Source of the DNA: Nocardia nova NBRC 15556
GTDB taxonomy: Bacteria; Actinomycetota; Actinomycetes; Mycobacteriales; Mycobacteriaceae
Assembly: GCF_001613005.1 (NCBI RefSeq)
Contig: NZ_BDBN01000021.1
Span: 1-64,000 of the forward strand
DNA length: 64,000 nucleotides
Reading direction: 5' to 3'
Shown here: positions 17,620-25,824 of the stretch, piece by piece
Layout: every line of letters begins with the position of its first letter
Numbering within the stretch: the first letter of the stretch is position 1
The notes under the pieces: generated by a model
What the model was told of the DNA's origin: nothing
The model's database searches: none
Seen by the model: the letters and a program-made list of their open reading frames with translations, nothing else
Program-made: the position numbers and the translations under genes

Positions 17620-19050
17620 GTGACCTATTCAGTCAATTCGCAGCAGGCGCCCGGGGGCGCCGCCACATCCCGGCCACCGCGACGAGTACCGGCCTTTCTC
17701 CTTCCCGCGACGATCTGTGTCTTCGTCGGCGCCGCGGCTTGCCTGGCCATGCTCCGGTTCGCGCCCGAGACCGAACGAGTGGCCTCGGCCGTCGCCGCCG
17801 GGGTCGTGGGCCTGGCCTTGGCCGTGACGTCGGGATTCGCCGGTCACTACCGTGACCGGGCGATTCGCTATCGTGAGGCCAACGATCGCGCCGAGCGTGC
17901 GGTCGCGAACTACGTCGCCGAGAGCGAGGCGCGCCTGGCAGCCGCCCACGATACCGCGGTCGCGGCGGGGCGGGAGGCGGGCGGCAGCGAGAACCGCCGG
18001 GTGGCCGCGATGGCGGCGTTCGCCGGCGCCGCCGGGCGGATGCAGGCGATGACCACCTCGATGCTGGCCGAACTGCGCGAAATGGAACATCGGCACGCCG
18101 ATCCGTCGGTGCTGGCCGATCTGCTGACCCTCGACCATCGCACCGCACAGGCCGGACGCCTGGCCGACAGCATCGCGGTGCTCAGCGGCGCCCGCTCGGG
18201 CCGGCGGTGGGCGAAACCCATTGCGATGGAATCGATTCTGCGCGGCGCCATGGGTCGCGTCGCGGGCTACCGCCGGGTGCGCCTGCGCGCGGTCGCCGAA
18301 ATCGCGATCGCCGGTCATGCCGCCGAGGGCGTCATGCACGCGCTGGCCGAGCTGATCGACAACGCCTGCAATTTCTCCCCGCCCACCACCGAGGTCCACG
18401 TCTACGCCGCCGAAGTGCCGGCCGGCGTCGTCGTCACCATCGAGGACAGCGGACTGGTGATGAGCGAATCCGCCCTGCGCCGCGCCGAACAGGCGGTGTC
18501 CGGCACCCGGACGGCACGCGGAGCGGATACCGATCTGTCCTCGCTGACCGGCACCCGGCTCGGGCTCGCGGTGGTCGGCAATCTGGCGCGCAAACATGCG
18601 CTCACCGTGTCGTATCGCCCGTCGGCGATCGGCGGCACGGCGGTCGTCGTCGTGGTCCCGCGCGATCTGACCACGCGCCTGGACCGCTCCCCCGGCTCCA
18701 CCGCGACGATCGAACTGCCGCCCGCCGCGCGGGTCGCGACCCCGGCCGCCCTTCCGGCGAGTCCGTTCGGACCGCCCGTCACCGACGACCGGGACGCCGA
18801 CGCCACCACCGCGGCCGCGAAACACTCTGCCACGCAGGCGGTTCCGGACCCCGAGCGGTCGGCCGAACCCTTACCGAAACGCCGCCGCGGCAGCACTCTC
18901 GCCGCAGTCCATCCCGACGGCCTGCGCAGCGCCGCCGTCGAGGATTCGGCCTACCCGCGGACGCGGCCGTCGGCCCTCGGCGCCTTCCAGCGCGCGGTCT
19001 CGGCCCCGGATTCCCCCTCCCCTTCGATTGCCCTGGAGAACGATCGATGA
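17620..19050 (+). CDS. cvnA: Conservon sensor kinase-like protein (CvnA)
   Basis: I favour the GTG at 17620 (GGAAG about 9 nt upstream; 476 residues). Starts at 17497 or in between are possible. Two hydrophobic helices near the N-terminus (FLLPATICVFVGAAACLAML and a second at VASAVAAGVVGLALAVTSGF) are followed by a coiled-coil-like linker. Next comes a dimerisation-type segment with LDHRTAQAGRLADSIAVLSG and a GHKL ATPase domain (HALAELIDNACNFSPP, VTIEDSGLVMS, GLAVVGNLARKHAL). The C-terminal tail is Pro/Ala/Asp-rich and probably disordered. In Streptomyces conservons CvnA forms a membrane complex with CvnB-D that resembles a G-protein-coupled system. Its ATGA overlap with cvnB shows coupling. 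Confidence 0.88.
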   Translation: MTYSVNSQQAPGGAATSRPPRRVPAFLLPATICVFVGAAACLAMLRFAPETERVASAVAAGVVGLALAVTSGFAGHYRDRAIRYREANDRAERAVANYVAESEARLAAAHDTAVAAGREAGGSENRRVAAMAAFAGAAGRMQAMTTSMLAELREMEHRHADPSVLADLLTLDHRTAQAGRLADSIAVLSGARSGRRWAKPIAMESILRGAMGRVAGYRRVRLRAVAEIAIAGHAAEGVMHALAELIDNACNFSPPTTEVHVYAAEVPAGVVVTIEDSGLVMSESALRRAEQAVSGTRTARGADTDLSSLTGTRLGLAVVGNLARKHALTVSYRPSAIGGTAVVVVVPRDLTTRLDRSPGSTATIELPPAARVATPAALPASPFGPPVTDDRDADATTAAAKHSATQAVPDPERSAEPLPKRRRGSTLAAVHPDGLRSAAVEDSAYPRTRPSALGAFQRAVSAPDSPSPSIALENDR

Positions 19051-19454
19051 CCACTTCGGTACCGGCGCACCTGGATTGGCTCCTGGACCAGCTGCTGGCC
19101 CGCACCCCGCACAGCCGGCACGCCCTGCTGCTGTCCAGCGACGGTCTCAAGATCTGCCACACCCCGGAACTGTCGGTGGACAAGGCCGATCAGCTGGCCG
19201 CGATCGCGGCCGGAATCCAGAGCCTCTCGCACGGCGCCTCGGTGGAATTCGGCGACGGGCGCAGTGGCGTGCGGCAGTCGATGACGGAGTTCTACGGCGG
19301 CATCCTGTTCATCGTCGAGGCCGGATTGGGCGCCCACATCGCGGTCGTCGCCGATGCCGAGGCAGATGCCGGGCTGGTCGGCCACAACATGAGCGAACTG
19401 GTCGAACAGCTCGGCGAACACCTCTCCGCCGCGCCGCGCGGCCCGCGGCCGTGA
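19047..19454 (+). CDS. cvnB: Roadblock/LC7 domain protein (CvnB)
   Basis: This 135-residue protein is a single roadblock/LC7 domain (HALLLSSDGLKICHTPELSV, then GGILFIVEAGLGAHIAVVAD). Such proteins regulate small GTPases. In conservons CvnB is proposed to act with the GTPase CvnD. The ATG overlaps the cvnA stop by 4 bp, and the next gene begins 10 bp later. Confidence 0.92.
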   Translation: MTTSVPAHLDWLLDQLLARTPHSRHALLLSSDGLKICHTPELSVDKADQLAAIAAGIQSLSHGASVEFGDGRSGVRQSMTEFYGGILFIVEAGLGAHIAVVADAEADAGLVGHNMSELVEQLGEHLSAAPRGPRP

Positions 19455-19464
19455 GGCGGGCGCG

Positions 19465-19830
19465 ATGACCAGGCCGGGCCGCGACGACACCCCGGACCGG
19501 CTCTACACCCTCACCGGCGGCCGCAGCCACCCCGATACCGACGCCTTCGATCTGGTGACACTCGTGGTGGCCGAATCGGAGCCGGCCCCGGGGATGCAGT
19601 CCGAGCAGGTCGCGATCCTCGAGATCTGCCGGGCGCCGACGGCCGTGGTCGAGATCGCCGCCGAGCTGCGGCTGCCGGTCGGCATCACGATGGTGTTGCT
19701 GGCCGACCTGCTCGACGCCGGAAAGATCACCGTGCGCCACCCGCATTCCGCGCCCGCGTGGGAGCCGTGGAATGCCCTGCCCGACACCGAAATACTGGAG
19801 AAGGTGCTCGTTGGACTCCGCAACCTCTGA
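19465..19830 (+). CDS. cvnC: DUF742 protein (CvnC)
   Basis: This 121-residue protein has the DUF742 pattern: RLYTLTGGRSHP near the N-terminus, a region like a winged helix (EQVAILEICRAPTAVVEIAA, then LPVGITMVLLADLLDAGKIT), and the characteristic end (EILEKVLVGLRNL). CvnC proteins are conserved in every conservon. A DNA-binding or bridging role is proposed but not established. Its 3' end overlaps the start of cvnD by about 20 bp. Confidence 0.92.
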   Translation: MTRPGRDDTPDRLYTLTGGRSHPDTDAFDLVTLVVAESEPAPGMQSEQVAILEICRAPTAVVEIAAELRLPVGITMVLLADLLDAGKITVRHPHSAPAWEPWNALPDTEILEKVLVGLRNL

Positions 19831-20458
19831 TCCCCTCCGCACCGGATTCGGCGACCGTCCGGCCCGGGCCCAGGCGCCGCTGGCCGACACCGCCCGGCAC
19901 GGGCTCAAGGTCGTCATCGTCGGCGGTTTCGGCGTCGGTAAAACCACCATGGTCCGCGCGGTCAGCGAGATCCGCCCGCTCGACACCGAGGCGACGATGA
20001 CCTCGCTGGGCATCGGCATCGACGATCCCACCGGCGCACCGGCCAAATCCACCACCACGGTCGCCTTCGACTTCGGCCGCATCACCATCGACGCGGAACA
20101 CGTCCTGTATCTGTTCGGCGCACCGGGGCAGGAGCGCTTCTGGTTTCTGTGGGACCGGTTGTTCACCGGCGCGCTGGGCGCGATCGTGCTGGTCGACCCG
20201 CGCCGGATCACCGACTCCTGGTACGCCATCGACCGGCTCGAACATCAGCAGACCCCGTTCGTGGTGGCGTGCAACATCTTCGGGCCTGCCGGCCACGACG
20301 ACACTCAACTGCGTGCCGCCCTGGATCTGGATCCGCACGTGCCACTGGTGGAATGCGATGCGCGCTCGCGGGATTCGGGCAAGCGGGTGCTGATCGCCCT
20401 CGTCGAACATCTGCACGCCGCCGGCCTGCGGGCCGCCGCCCGGGGAGCGGCCCGATGA
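19811..20458 (+). CDS. cvnD: Conservon small GTPase (CvnD)
   Basis: I choose TTG at 19811 (215 residues) because GGAGAAGG lies about 6 nt upstream and the protein then begins MDSATSDPLR, typical of CvnD. A start at 19772 would add residues overlapping cvnC. The P-loop is GGFGVGKT (residues 38-45), the switch-II region reads LFGAPGQERF, and the region around VVACNIFGP stands in for the NKxD element. CvnD proteins bind and hydrolyse GTP and are thought to relay the CvnA signal. The gene overlaps both neighbours. Confidence 0.9.
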   Translation: MDSATSDPLRTGFGDRPARAQAPLADTARHGLKVVIVGGFGVGKTTMVRAVSEIRPLDTEATMTSLGIGIDDPTGAPAKSTTTVAFDFGRITIDAEHVLYLFGAPGQERFWFLWDRLFTGALGAIVLVDPRRITDSWYAIDRLEHQQTPFVVACNIFGPAGHDDTQLRAALDLDPHVPLVECDARSRDSGKRVLIALVEHLHAAGLRAAARGAAR

Positions 20459-21732
20459 ACGCGCCGCAGGCCGGTCTCAGCGCCGATGGTTGCCCGGTCT
20501 CGCCCGCCGATCCGATGCCGTTGAGCGGCCCGCGTTTCCACACCGACCCGCACGAGTTGTACCGGGAGATGCGGCGGGCCCACGGCCCGGTGGTCTCGGT
20601 GGAACTGCCCGGCGGAATTCCGGCCTGGCTGGTGATCGGTTATCGCGAAGTTCACCAGGTCACCAGCGATGCGGAACTGTTCCCGCGCGATGTGGCGCGC
20701 TGGAATCAGTGGCCGAACATCCCCGAGGACTGGCCGCTGCTGCCGATGGTCGGCCGCCCGATGCCGTCGATCTACTTCACCGCCGGGGCCGAGCATCTGC
20801 GGCATCTGGCCATGGTCGAGCCCGCGCTCGAACAGGTCGACCCGTTCGGATTGCGCAGGGCCTGTGAGGATCTGGCCGATCAGCTGATCGACCGCTTCTG
20901 CGGGCGCGGCACCGCCGACCTGATCGCGGAATTCGCCGAACCACTGCCGGTGCTGGCGCTGGCCTGGGTGATCGGATTCCCCGACGATCAGGGTGCGGAT
21001 CTGGCCTGGACCATGAAGACCCTCGCCGACGGTGGCGCCGAGGCGCAGGCGGCCTACGGCCGATTCGCCGACCATATGCAGCGACTCGTCGCGATGAAGA
21101 AGTCGCGCCCGGGCAACGATCTCACCTCGCGGATGCTGCACTCGCCCGAACGGTTCAGCGACGAGGAATACGCGCTCGATCTGATGGCCGTCACGGCCGC
21201 GGGCCAGCTGCCGACCAGCGACTGGCTCGGAAATTCGGTGCGGCTGATGCTCACCGACGATCGCTTCGCGGCCGCCCTCGGCGGTGGCCGCCACAGCATC
21301 GGGCAGGCGATGAACGAGGTGCTGTGGGAGGACACCCCCACCCAGATCCTGGCCGGGCGCTGGGCCTCGCGCGACACCCGGCTGGCCGGCAAGACCATCC
21401 GGCGCGGCGATATGCTGCTGCTCGGCCTAGCGGGCGCGAACGCCGATCCGCATGTGCGCCAAGATCTTTCCGATTCCCTCGCACCCGCGCACAGCGGCAA
21501 CAGCGCGCATTTCGCGTTCAGTTACGGCGAATACCGCTGCCCCTTCCCGGCCCAGCAGATCGCGGAGATCATCGCGCGCACCGGGATCGAAGTGCTGCTG
21601 GATCGGCTGCCGGATCTCGACCTCGCCGTCGCCGCCACCGAACTGACTCGCCGGCCGTCGCCGTTCCTGCGCGGAATGACGTCGCTGCCGGTCACCTTCA
21701 CACCCGTTCGTACCGTGGGAGGTACCCCGTGA
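20455..21732 (+). CDS. CYP157-like cytochrome P450 lacking the ExxR motif
   Basis: This 425-residue protein starts at the ATG overlapping the cvnD stop by 4 bp. The heme ligand segment is FAFSYGEYRCPF with Cys362. The K-helix, where P450s normally have ExxR, reads E288-V-L-W291. The I-helix has AAGQLPTS (248-255) instead of the usual AGxET. These deviations match the CYP157 family known from Streptomyces conservons, where the EXXR motif is also absent. The position next to a conservon GTPase and before a normal P450 strengthens this. Catalytic competence is uncertain; it may act as a partner, sensor or unusual oxygenase. Confidence 0.88.
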   Translation: MNAPQAGLSADGCPVSPADPMPLSGPRFHTDPHELYREMRRAHGPVVSVELPGGIPAWLVIGYREVHQVTSDAELFPRDVARWNQWPNIPEDWPLLPMVGRPMPSIYFTAGAEHLRHLAMVEPALEQVDPFGLRRACEDLADQLIDRFCGRGTADLIAEFAEPLPVLALAWVIGFPDDQGADLAWTMKTLADGGAEAQAAYGRFADHMQRLVAMKKSRPGNDLTSRMLHSPERFSDEEYALDLMAVTAAGQLPTSDWLGNSVRLMLTDDRFAAALGGGRHSIGQAMNEVLWEDTPTQILAGRWASRDTRLAGKTIRRGDMLLLGLAGANADPHVRQDLSDSLAPAHSGNSAHFAFSYGEYRCPFPAQQIAEIIARTGIEVLLDRLPDLDLAVAATELTRRPSPFLRGMTSLPVTFTPVRTVGGTP

Positions 21733-22958
21733 ATGCCAGTTGCCCGCATGCCGCACCGCTCGTGATCGATCCGATGGTCGGCGACCTCGGCGGTGAGACC
21801 GCCCGATTACGCGATGCCGGACAGCTGACCCGGATCGAACTGCTGGGGGTGCCGGCCTGGACCGTCACCGGCCACACCCTGGCCCGGCAGTTGCTCATCG
21901 ACCCGCGGCTGGTCAAGGACATCAACTCCTGGTCGCTGTGGCGCGACGGCGTGGTCACCCGGCAGTGGCCGCTGATCGGCATGATCGACGTCGGGGTCTC
22001 GATGTTCACCGTCGACGGCCCCGAACACCGCCGCCTGCGCATCAAGACCACCCAGGCGCTGACCGCGCGCCGCCTGACCTCCCTGCGCCCGTTCATCGAA
22101 TCGACCGTCGCCGCACTGCTGGACGATCTGACCGCCGCCGGCGACGGCACGGCCGACCTGAAATCGGTCTTCGCCTATCCGCTGCCGATGCGCGTGATCA
22201 GCGAGCTCATGGGCGTCGACCACGCCGATCATCCGATGCTGCTCGACTGGTACAAGGCGTTCTTCTCCCTGCTCACCCCGCAGGACGAGCGGCTCGCGGT
22301 GATCGAGCGAATGGGCGAGTACTTCACCGAGATGGTGCGCAAGAAGTCCGCCGACCCGGCCGACGACCTGACCAGCGCGCTGATCCTGGCCACCGACGGT
22401 GGCGAACCGCTCAGCGAGGCCGAGGTGGTCGGCAATCTGCAGGCGCTGGTCGCCGCCGGGCACGAGACCACGGTGTCGCTGATCCTCACCACCGTGCGCG
22501 CCCTGCTCACCCATCCGGAGCAGTTCGAGCTGGTGCGCTCGGGGCAGATCGATTGGGAGACAGCGATCGAGGAGACGCTGCGCTGGGACGGTCCGGTGAC
22601 ACATCTGCTCATGCGGTTCGCGACCGAGGACATCACCGTCGGCGACACCGTCATCGAACGCGGCGAGGGGGTGGTGATGTCGTATCGGGCCATCGGCCGC
22701 GACACCACGGTGCACGGCGCCGACGCCGACGCATTCGACATCACCCGGCCGACGGCCAAGCGCCACATCAGTTTCGGTCACGGACCGCACATCTGCCCGG
22801 GTGCCGCGCTCGCCCGGCTGGAAGCGTCGATCGCACTGCCCGCGCTGTTCGAACGGTTCCCGCAGCTGTCGTTGGCCGTACCGGTGGAGGAGATTCACAA
22901 CCTTCCCGTGCTGACGCAGAACGATTTGGCCCAGTTCCCGGTCCGGCTCGGCGACTGA
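21729..22958 (+). CDS. CYP154-like cytochrome P450
   Basis: This 409-residue P450 starts at GTG, overlapping the previous stop (GTGA). All canonical motifs are present: I-helix AGHETT (243-248), ExxR as E282-T-L-R285, and heme loop FGHGPHICPG with Cys356. The pairing of an ExxR-less CYP157-like and a normal CYP154-like P450 behind cvnA-D is the known conservon arrangement. The natural substrate is unknown. Redox partners are not encoded next to it. A palindrome 24 bp after the stop may end the transcript. Confidence 0.9.
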   Translation: MNASCPHAAPLVIDPMVGDLGGETARLRDAGQLTRIELLGVPAWTVTGHTLARQLLIDPRLVKDINSWSLWRDGVVTRQWPLIGMIDVGVSMFTVDGPEHRRLRIKTTQALTARRLTSLRPFIESTVAALLDDLTAAGDGTADLKSVFAYPLPMRVISELMGVDHADHPMLLDWYKAFFSLLTPQDERLAVIERMGEYFTEMVRKKSADPADDLTSALILATDGGEPLSEAEVVGNLQALVAAGHETTVSLILTTVRALLTHPEQFELVRSGQIDWETAIEETLRWDGPVTHLLMRFATEDITVGDTVIERGEGVVMSYRAIGRDTTVHGADADAFDITRPTAKRHISFGHGPHICPGAALARLEASIALPALFERFPQLSLAVPVEEIHNLPVLTQNDLAQFPVRLGD

Positions 22959-22982
22959 GTTCCGCGCGCGACACCAGGGCCG

Positions 22983-23005
22983 CGCTACCGAAATTTTCGG
23001 TAGCG
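22983..23005. terminator. 23-nt near-perfect palindrome after the conservon
   Basis: CGCTACCGAAA and TTTCGGTAGCG form 11-bp perfect arms around one central T. The site lies 24 bp after the second P450 and 60 bp before the CocE-type hydrolase gene. A hairpin terminator is plausible although there is no T-run; an operator for the hydrolase gene is the alternative. Confidence 0.5.
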
Positions 23006-23065
23006 GATTGCTATCGTCGATGACCGGCCCAGTCGTGCGCGAAAACTCAACCGAGAAGGGGCGTG

Positions 23066-25129
23066 ATGTTCGGGCAGCTGCGATCGCGCAAACCCGTCGT
23101 GCCCGTCCGAACCCTGATTGCCGTTGCGGCAGTGGGGATTTCCGCGACCGTCACCGCCCTCTTCGGTGGCCTACCGCACTCCGCCGCCCCCGGCCTCGTC
23201 GGCCGCGAGGACCAGTGGACCGCCGTGCACGACGGCCCTCAGCAATATCCGGACGTCCATCTGGACTCCGATGTGCCGATCCGGATGAGCGACGGGATCG
23301 TGCTGAAGGCCGACGTGTACCGGCCGGTCGACGCCTCCGGCGCGGTGGTCGCCCAGCCGCTGCCGACCATCGTCAATCTCACGCCCTACACCAAGCTGAT
23401 GACCGATCTGGTCGGCTCGGCGGTGGAGAATCCCGCACTGCAGCCCCTGGTCATGTCCCTGGTGCGGCAGATCAACCTCTCCGGCACCCCGATCAGCAGC
23501 TTCGGCGATCTGCTGCACGCCCTCGACGGCGGCACCGTGCCGACCGTCCTCGGCCTGGACCGCAATCTGATTCGCAGCGGCTACACGCTGGTGGTCGCCG
23601 ATGTGCGCGGCACCGGACAGTCCCAGGGCAATTGGGAGACCCTGGGCGCGCGGGAACAGCTCGATACCCGCGAGGTGATCGATTGGGCTGCGGCACAACC
23701 GTTCTCGAACGGCAAGGTGGCGATGAGCGGCGGCTCGTACGCGGCCATCAATCAACTGCGAGCGGCGGAGGACGCCCCGGCGGCGCTGCGCGCCATCTTC
23801 CCGGTGGTGCCCGGCAGCGATCTCATGCGTGACGTGGTGGCGCCGGGCGGCGGCGTCGGCACCACCTTCCTGCCGATGTGGCTCCAAACGGTCAATCAGC
23901 TCAAGCTGATCCCCGATCTGAAGGCGATCCTCAACGGAACCTTCGACTGGAAATGGCTCAGCGCCCGGGTGGCGGATCCGGCCACCAATGTGGACCTGCT
24001 CGCTCAGGCCCTGTTGACGCCGTCGATGGACGATATGCCGCCCGCCCTCTCGGATGCACTGGACTCCGGTAGCGATTTCCGCCAGGCCCTCACCGGACAT
24101 CCGGAACGAGTTACCGTGCCCACCTTCGTCTACGGCGGCTGGCACGACATCTTCGCCAACAGCGCCACCAAGATCTACCAGGCCATCCCGCTGCCGGCCG
24201 GGCGGAAACAACTCGTGGTCGGCGACACCTATCACGCCAATCCCGGTGCCGGCACCGGCGTACCCGGCGCCCCGCCGCGGCTCGAGGTGTTGCAGCGAGC
24301 GTGGTTCGACAAGTGGCTCAAGGACATCGACAACGGTATCGACAGCTACGGCCCCATCGTGCTGAAGGAGCAGGGCGGCGGCTGGGTGACGCTGCCGCAG
24401 TATCCGCAGCCTGGAGCCGACCACCGCCGGGTCTACCTGACCGCCGGGCCCAGCGGCACCACCGATGCGGCGGTGCACGACGGGTCGTTGAGCGCACAGC
24501 CGCCGGCCGAGGTCGCCACACTCACCGTGGCGCCGGGACTGGCGACCCTCTGCTCCCGGGACGCGGCCCAAGGTTCGGCCGGTTCCGCGGCGATGCTCGA
24601 TGCCTGCGCCAAGGACTCCCGGGTCGCCGAACACGACGCGCTGACCTTCACCAGCGCCCCGGTCTCCGCGCCGACCGCCATCTCCGGGCCCATCGACATC
24701 CACCTCGAGACCGTGCAGGACGCCACCGACGGATTCTGGAGCGCCACCGTCAACGACGTCGCGCCCGACGGCACCTCCACCGCACTGACCACCGGACAGC
24801 TCACCGTCTCCATGCGCGCCGTCGACGATGCCCGCAGCAGCCGATCCGCCAACGGCGACTACACGATTCCGTTCCATCTGCTCACCGCCGCGGCGCGGCA
24901 GCCGGTGACACCCGGCGAACCCGTGGGCCTCGACATCGCGGTGATCCCGACCCAGGCTCGGCTGCAGATCGGGCATCGGCTGCGGATCGACCTGTTCGCG
25001 GCCAATGCGCCCAAGGCCATGCCGTTCCGCCCGATGCTCAACGATTCCGAGCTCAAGCCCCAGCATCTGCGCCTGGATCCGAACGCACCGAGTTACGTCA
25101 ATCTGCCCACCGATCGGCCCATCGGCTGA
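23066..25129 (+). CDS. Secreted or membrane-anchored CocE/NonD-type hydrolase
   Basis: This 687-residue protein starts at the ATG after AAGGGG (a GTG one codon earlier is possible). An N-terminal hydrophobic stretch (TLIAVAAVGISATVTALFGG) is a signal peptide or anchor. The catalytic alpha/beta-hydrolase domain has VVADVRGTGQSQG and the nucleophile elbow MSGGSYAAI, and a later region (YGGWHDIF) provides the acid. The C-terminal half is the jelly-roll domain of the X-Pro dipeptidyl-peptidase/CocE family. Substrates in this family are esters or peptides; none can be named. It stands alone between the conservon and a TerD gene. Confidence 0.87.
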   Translation: MFGQLRSRKPVVPVRTLIAVAAVGISATVTALFGGLPHSAAPGLVGREDQWTAVHDGPQQYPDVHLDSDVPIRMSDGIVLKADVYRPVDASGAVVAQPLPTIVNLTPYTKLMTDLVGSAVENPALQPLVMSLVRQINLSGTPISSFGDLLHALDGGTVPTVLGLDRNLIRSGYTLVVADVRGTGQSQGNWETLGAREQLDTREVIDWAAAQPFSNGKVAMSGGSYAAINQLRAAEDAPAALRAIFPVVPGSDLMRDVVAPGGGVGTTFLPMWLQTVNQLKLIPDLKAILNGTFDWKWLSARVADPATNVDLLAQALLTPSMDDMPPALSDALDSGSDFRQALTGHPERVTVPTFVYGGWHDIFANSATKIYQAIPLPAGRKQLVVGDTYHANPGAGTGVPGAPPRLEVLQRAWFDKWLKDIDNGIDSYGPIVLKEQGGGWVTLPQYPQPGADHRRVYLTAGPSGTTDAAVHDGSLSAQPPAEVATLTVAPGLATLCSRDAAQGSAGSAAMLDACAKDSRVAEHDALTFTSAPVSAPTAISGPIDIHLETVQDATDGFWSATVNDVAPDGTSTALTTGQLTVSMRAVDDARSSRSANGDYTIPFHLLTAAARQPVTPGEPVGLDIAVIPTQARLQIGHRLRIDLFAANAPKAMPFRPMLNDSELKPQHLRLDPNAPSYVNLPTDRPIG

Positions 25130-25231
25130 ATTACCCAGTGTCCGAACAGTTTTCGCGCCGCACCCGAGTTTCGGTACCGCCCGCCGGTTAACGTCGCGCA
25201 GTCGACGGTCGATAATGACCGCGAGAAGCCG

Positions 25232-25819
25232 GTGCGCACCGACGTCGCACCGCTCGGCGGGGAGGTGCGGCTGATGTCCGGAGAACAACCACAGGGCGCT
25301 GCGGGTCCGGTGGAATTCGCGACCGTGGGCCTGGGTTGGGACCCCGCCCGCGGCCGGCGCTGGTTCGGCGCCCGCCGCACCGCGATCGACCTCAACGCGG
25401 CCGCCGTCCTGCTGGCCGGCGACGACCCGGTGGAGGTGGTGTATCACCAGCACCTGATCTCCGCCGACGGTGCGGTGCGACTGCTCGGCGACAGCGTCAA
25501 CGGCGAGGACGAGGGCGACGACGAGATCATCACCCTCGACCTGACCCGGGTGCGCCCCGAGATCACCGGCGTCGTCGTGGTCGTCACCTGTTACAGCGGC
25601 CAGACCTTCGCCGAGGTCGAGAACGCGCGCTGCCGCGTCACCGCCGGTGACGGCATCGTGCTCGCCGATCGCGACCTCGGCGCGGGCGGCGATACCGGCA
25701 TGGTGGTGGGAGTTTTCCGCCGCGGGCGCCACGGCTGGGAATTCCGCGAGATCGCCGCCGGAATCGCCGCCGCACATCCCGTCGAAGCGCTACCCCACCT
25801 CGCCGGCCTGCTGCGCTGA
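25232..25819 (+). CDS. TerD-family stress protein
   Basis: The protein has the TerD-domain signatures VGLGWD, IDLNAAAVLL, and the acidic calcium-site region DGAVRLLGDSVNGEDEGDDE, followed by EITGVVVVVTCYSGQTFAEV. I keep the GTG start at 25232 (195 residues) because APLGGEVRL aligns with the KGGNVSL start of TerD proteins. ATG 25274 has a better Shine-Dalgarno sequence, GGGGAGG, so the start is uncertain. TerD proteins bind calcium and are linked to tellurite, phage or envelope stress. It is a single gene, not a ter operon. Its end is 5 bp from a convergent gene. Confidence 0.85.
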   Translation: MRTDVAPLGGEVRLMSGEQPQGAAGPVEFATVGLGWDPARGRRWFGARRTAIDLNAAAVLLAGDDPVEVVYHQHLISADGAVRLLGDSVNGEDEGDDEIITLDLTRVRPEITGVVVVVTCYSGQTFAEVENARCRVTAGDGIVLADRDLGAGGDTGMVVGVFRRGRHGWEFREIAAGIAAAHPVEALPHLAGLLR

Positions 25820-25824
25820 CGCGC

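Noticed and set aside
23171..25777. 868-residue open frame on the - strand
   Set aside because: It is antisense to the CocE hydrolase and TerD genes, has biased composition and no recognisable domain.
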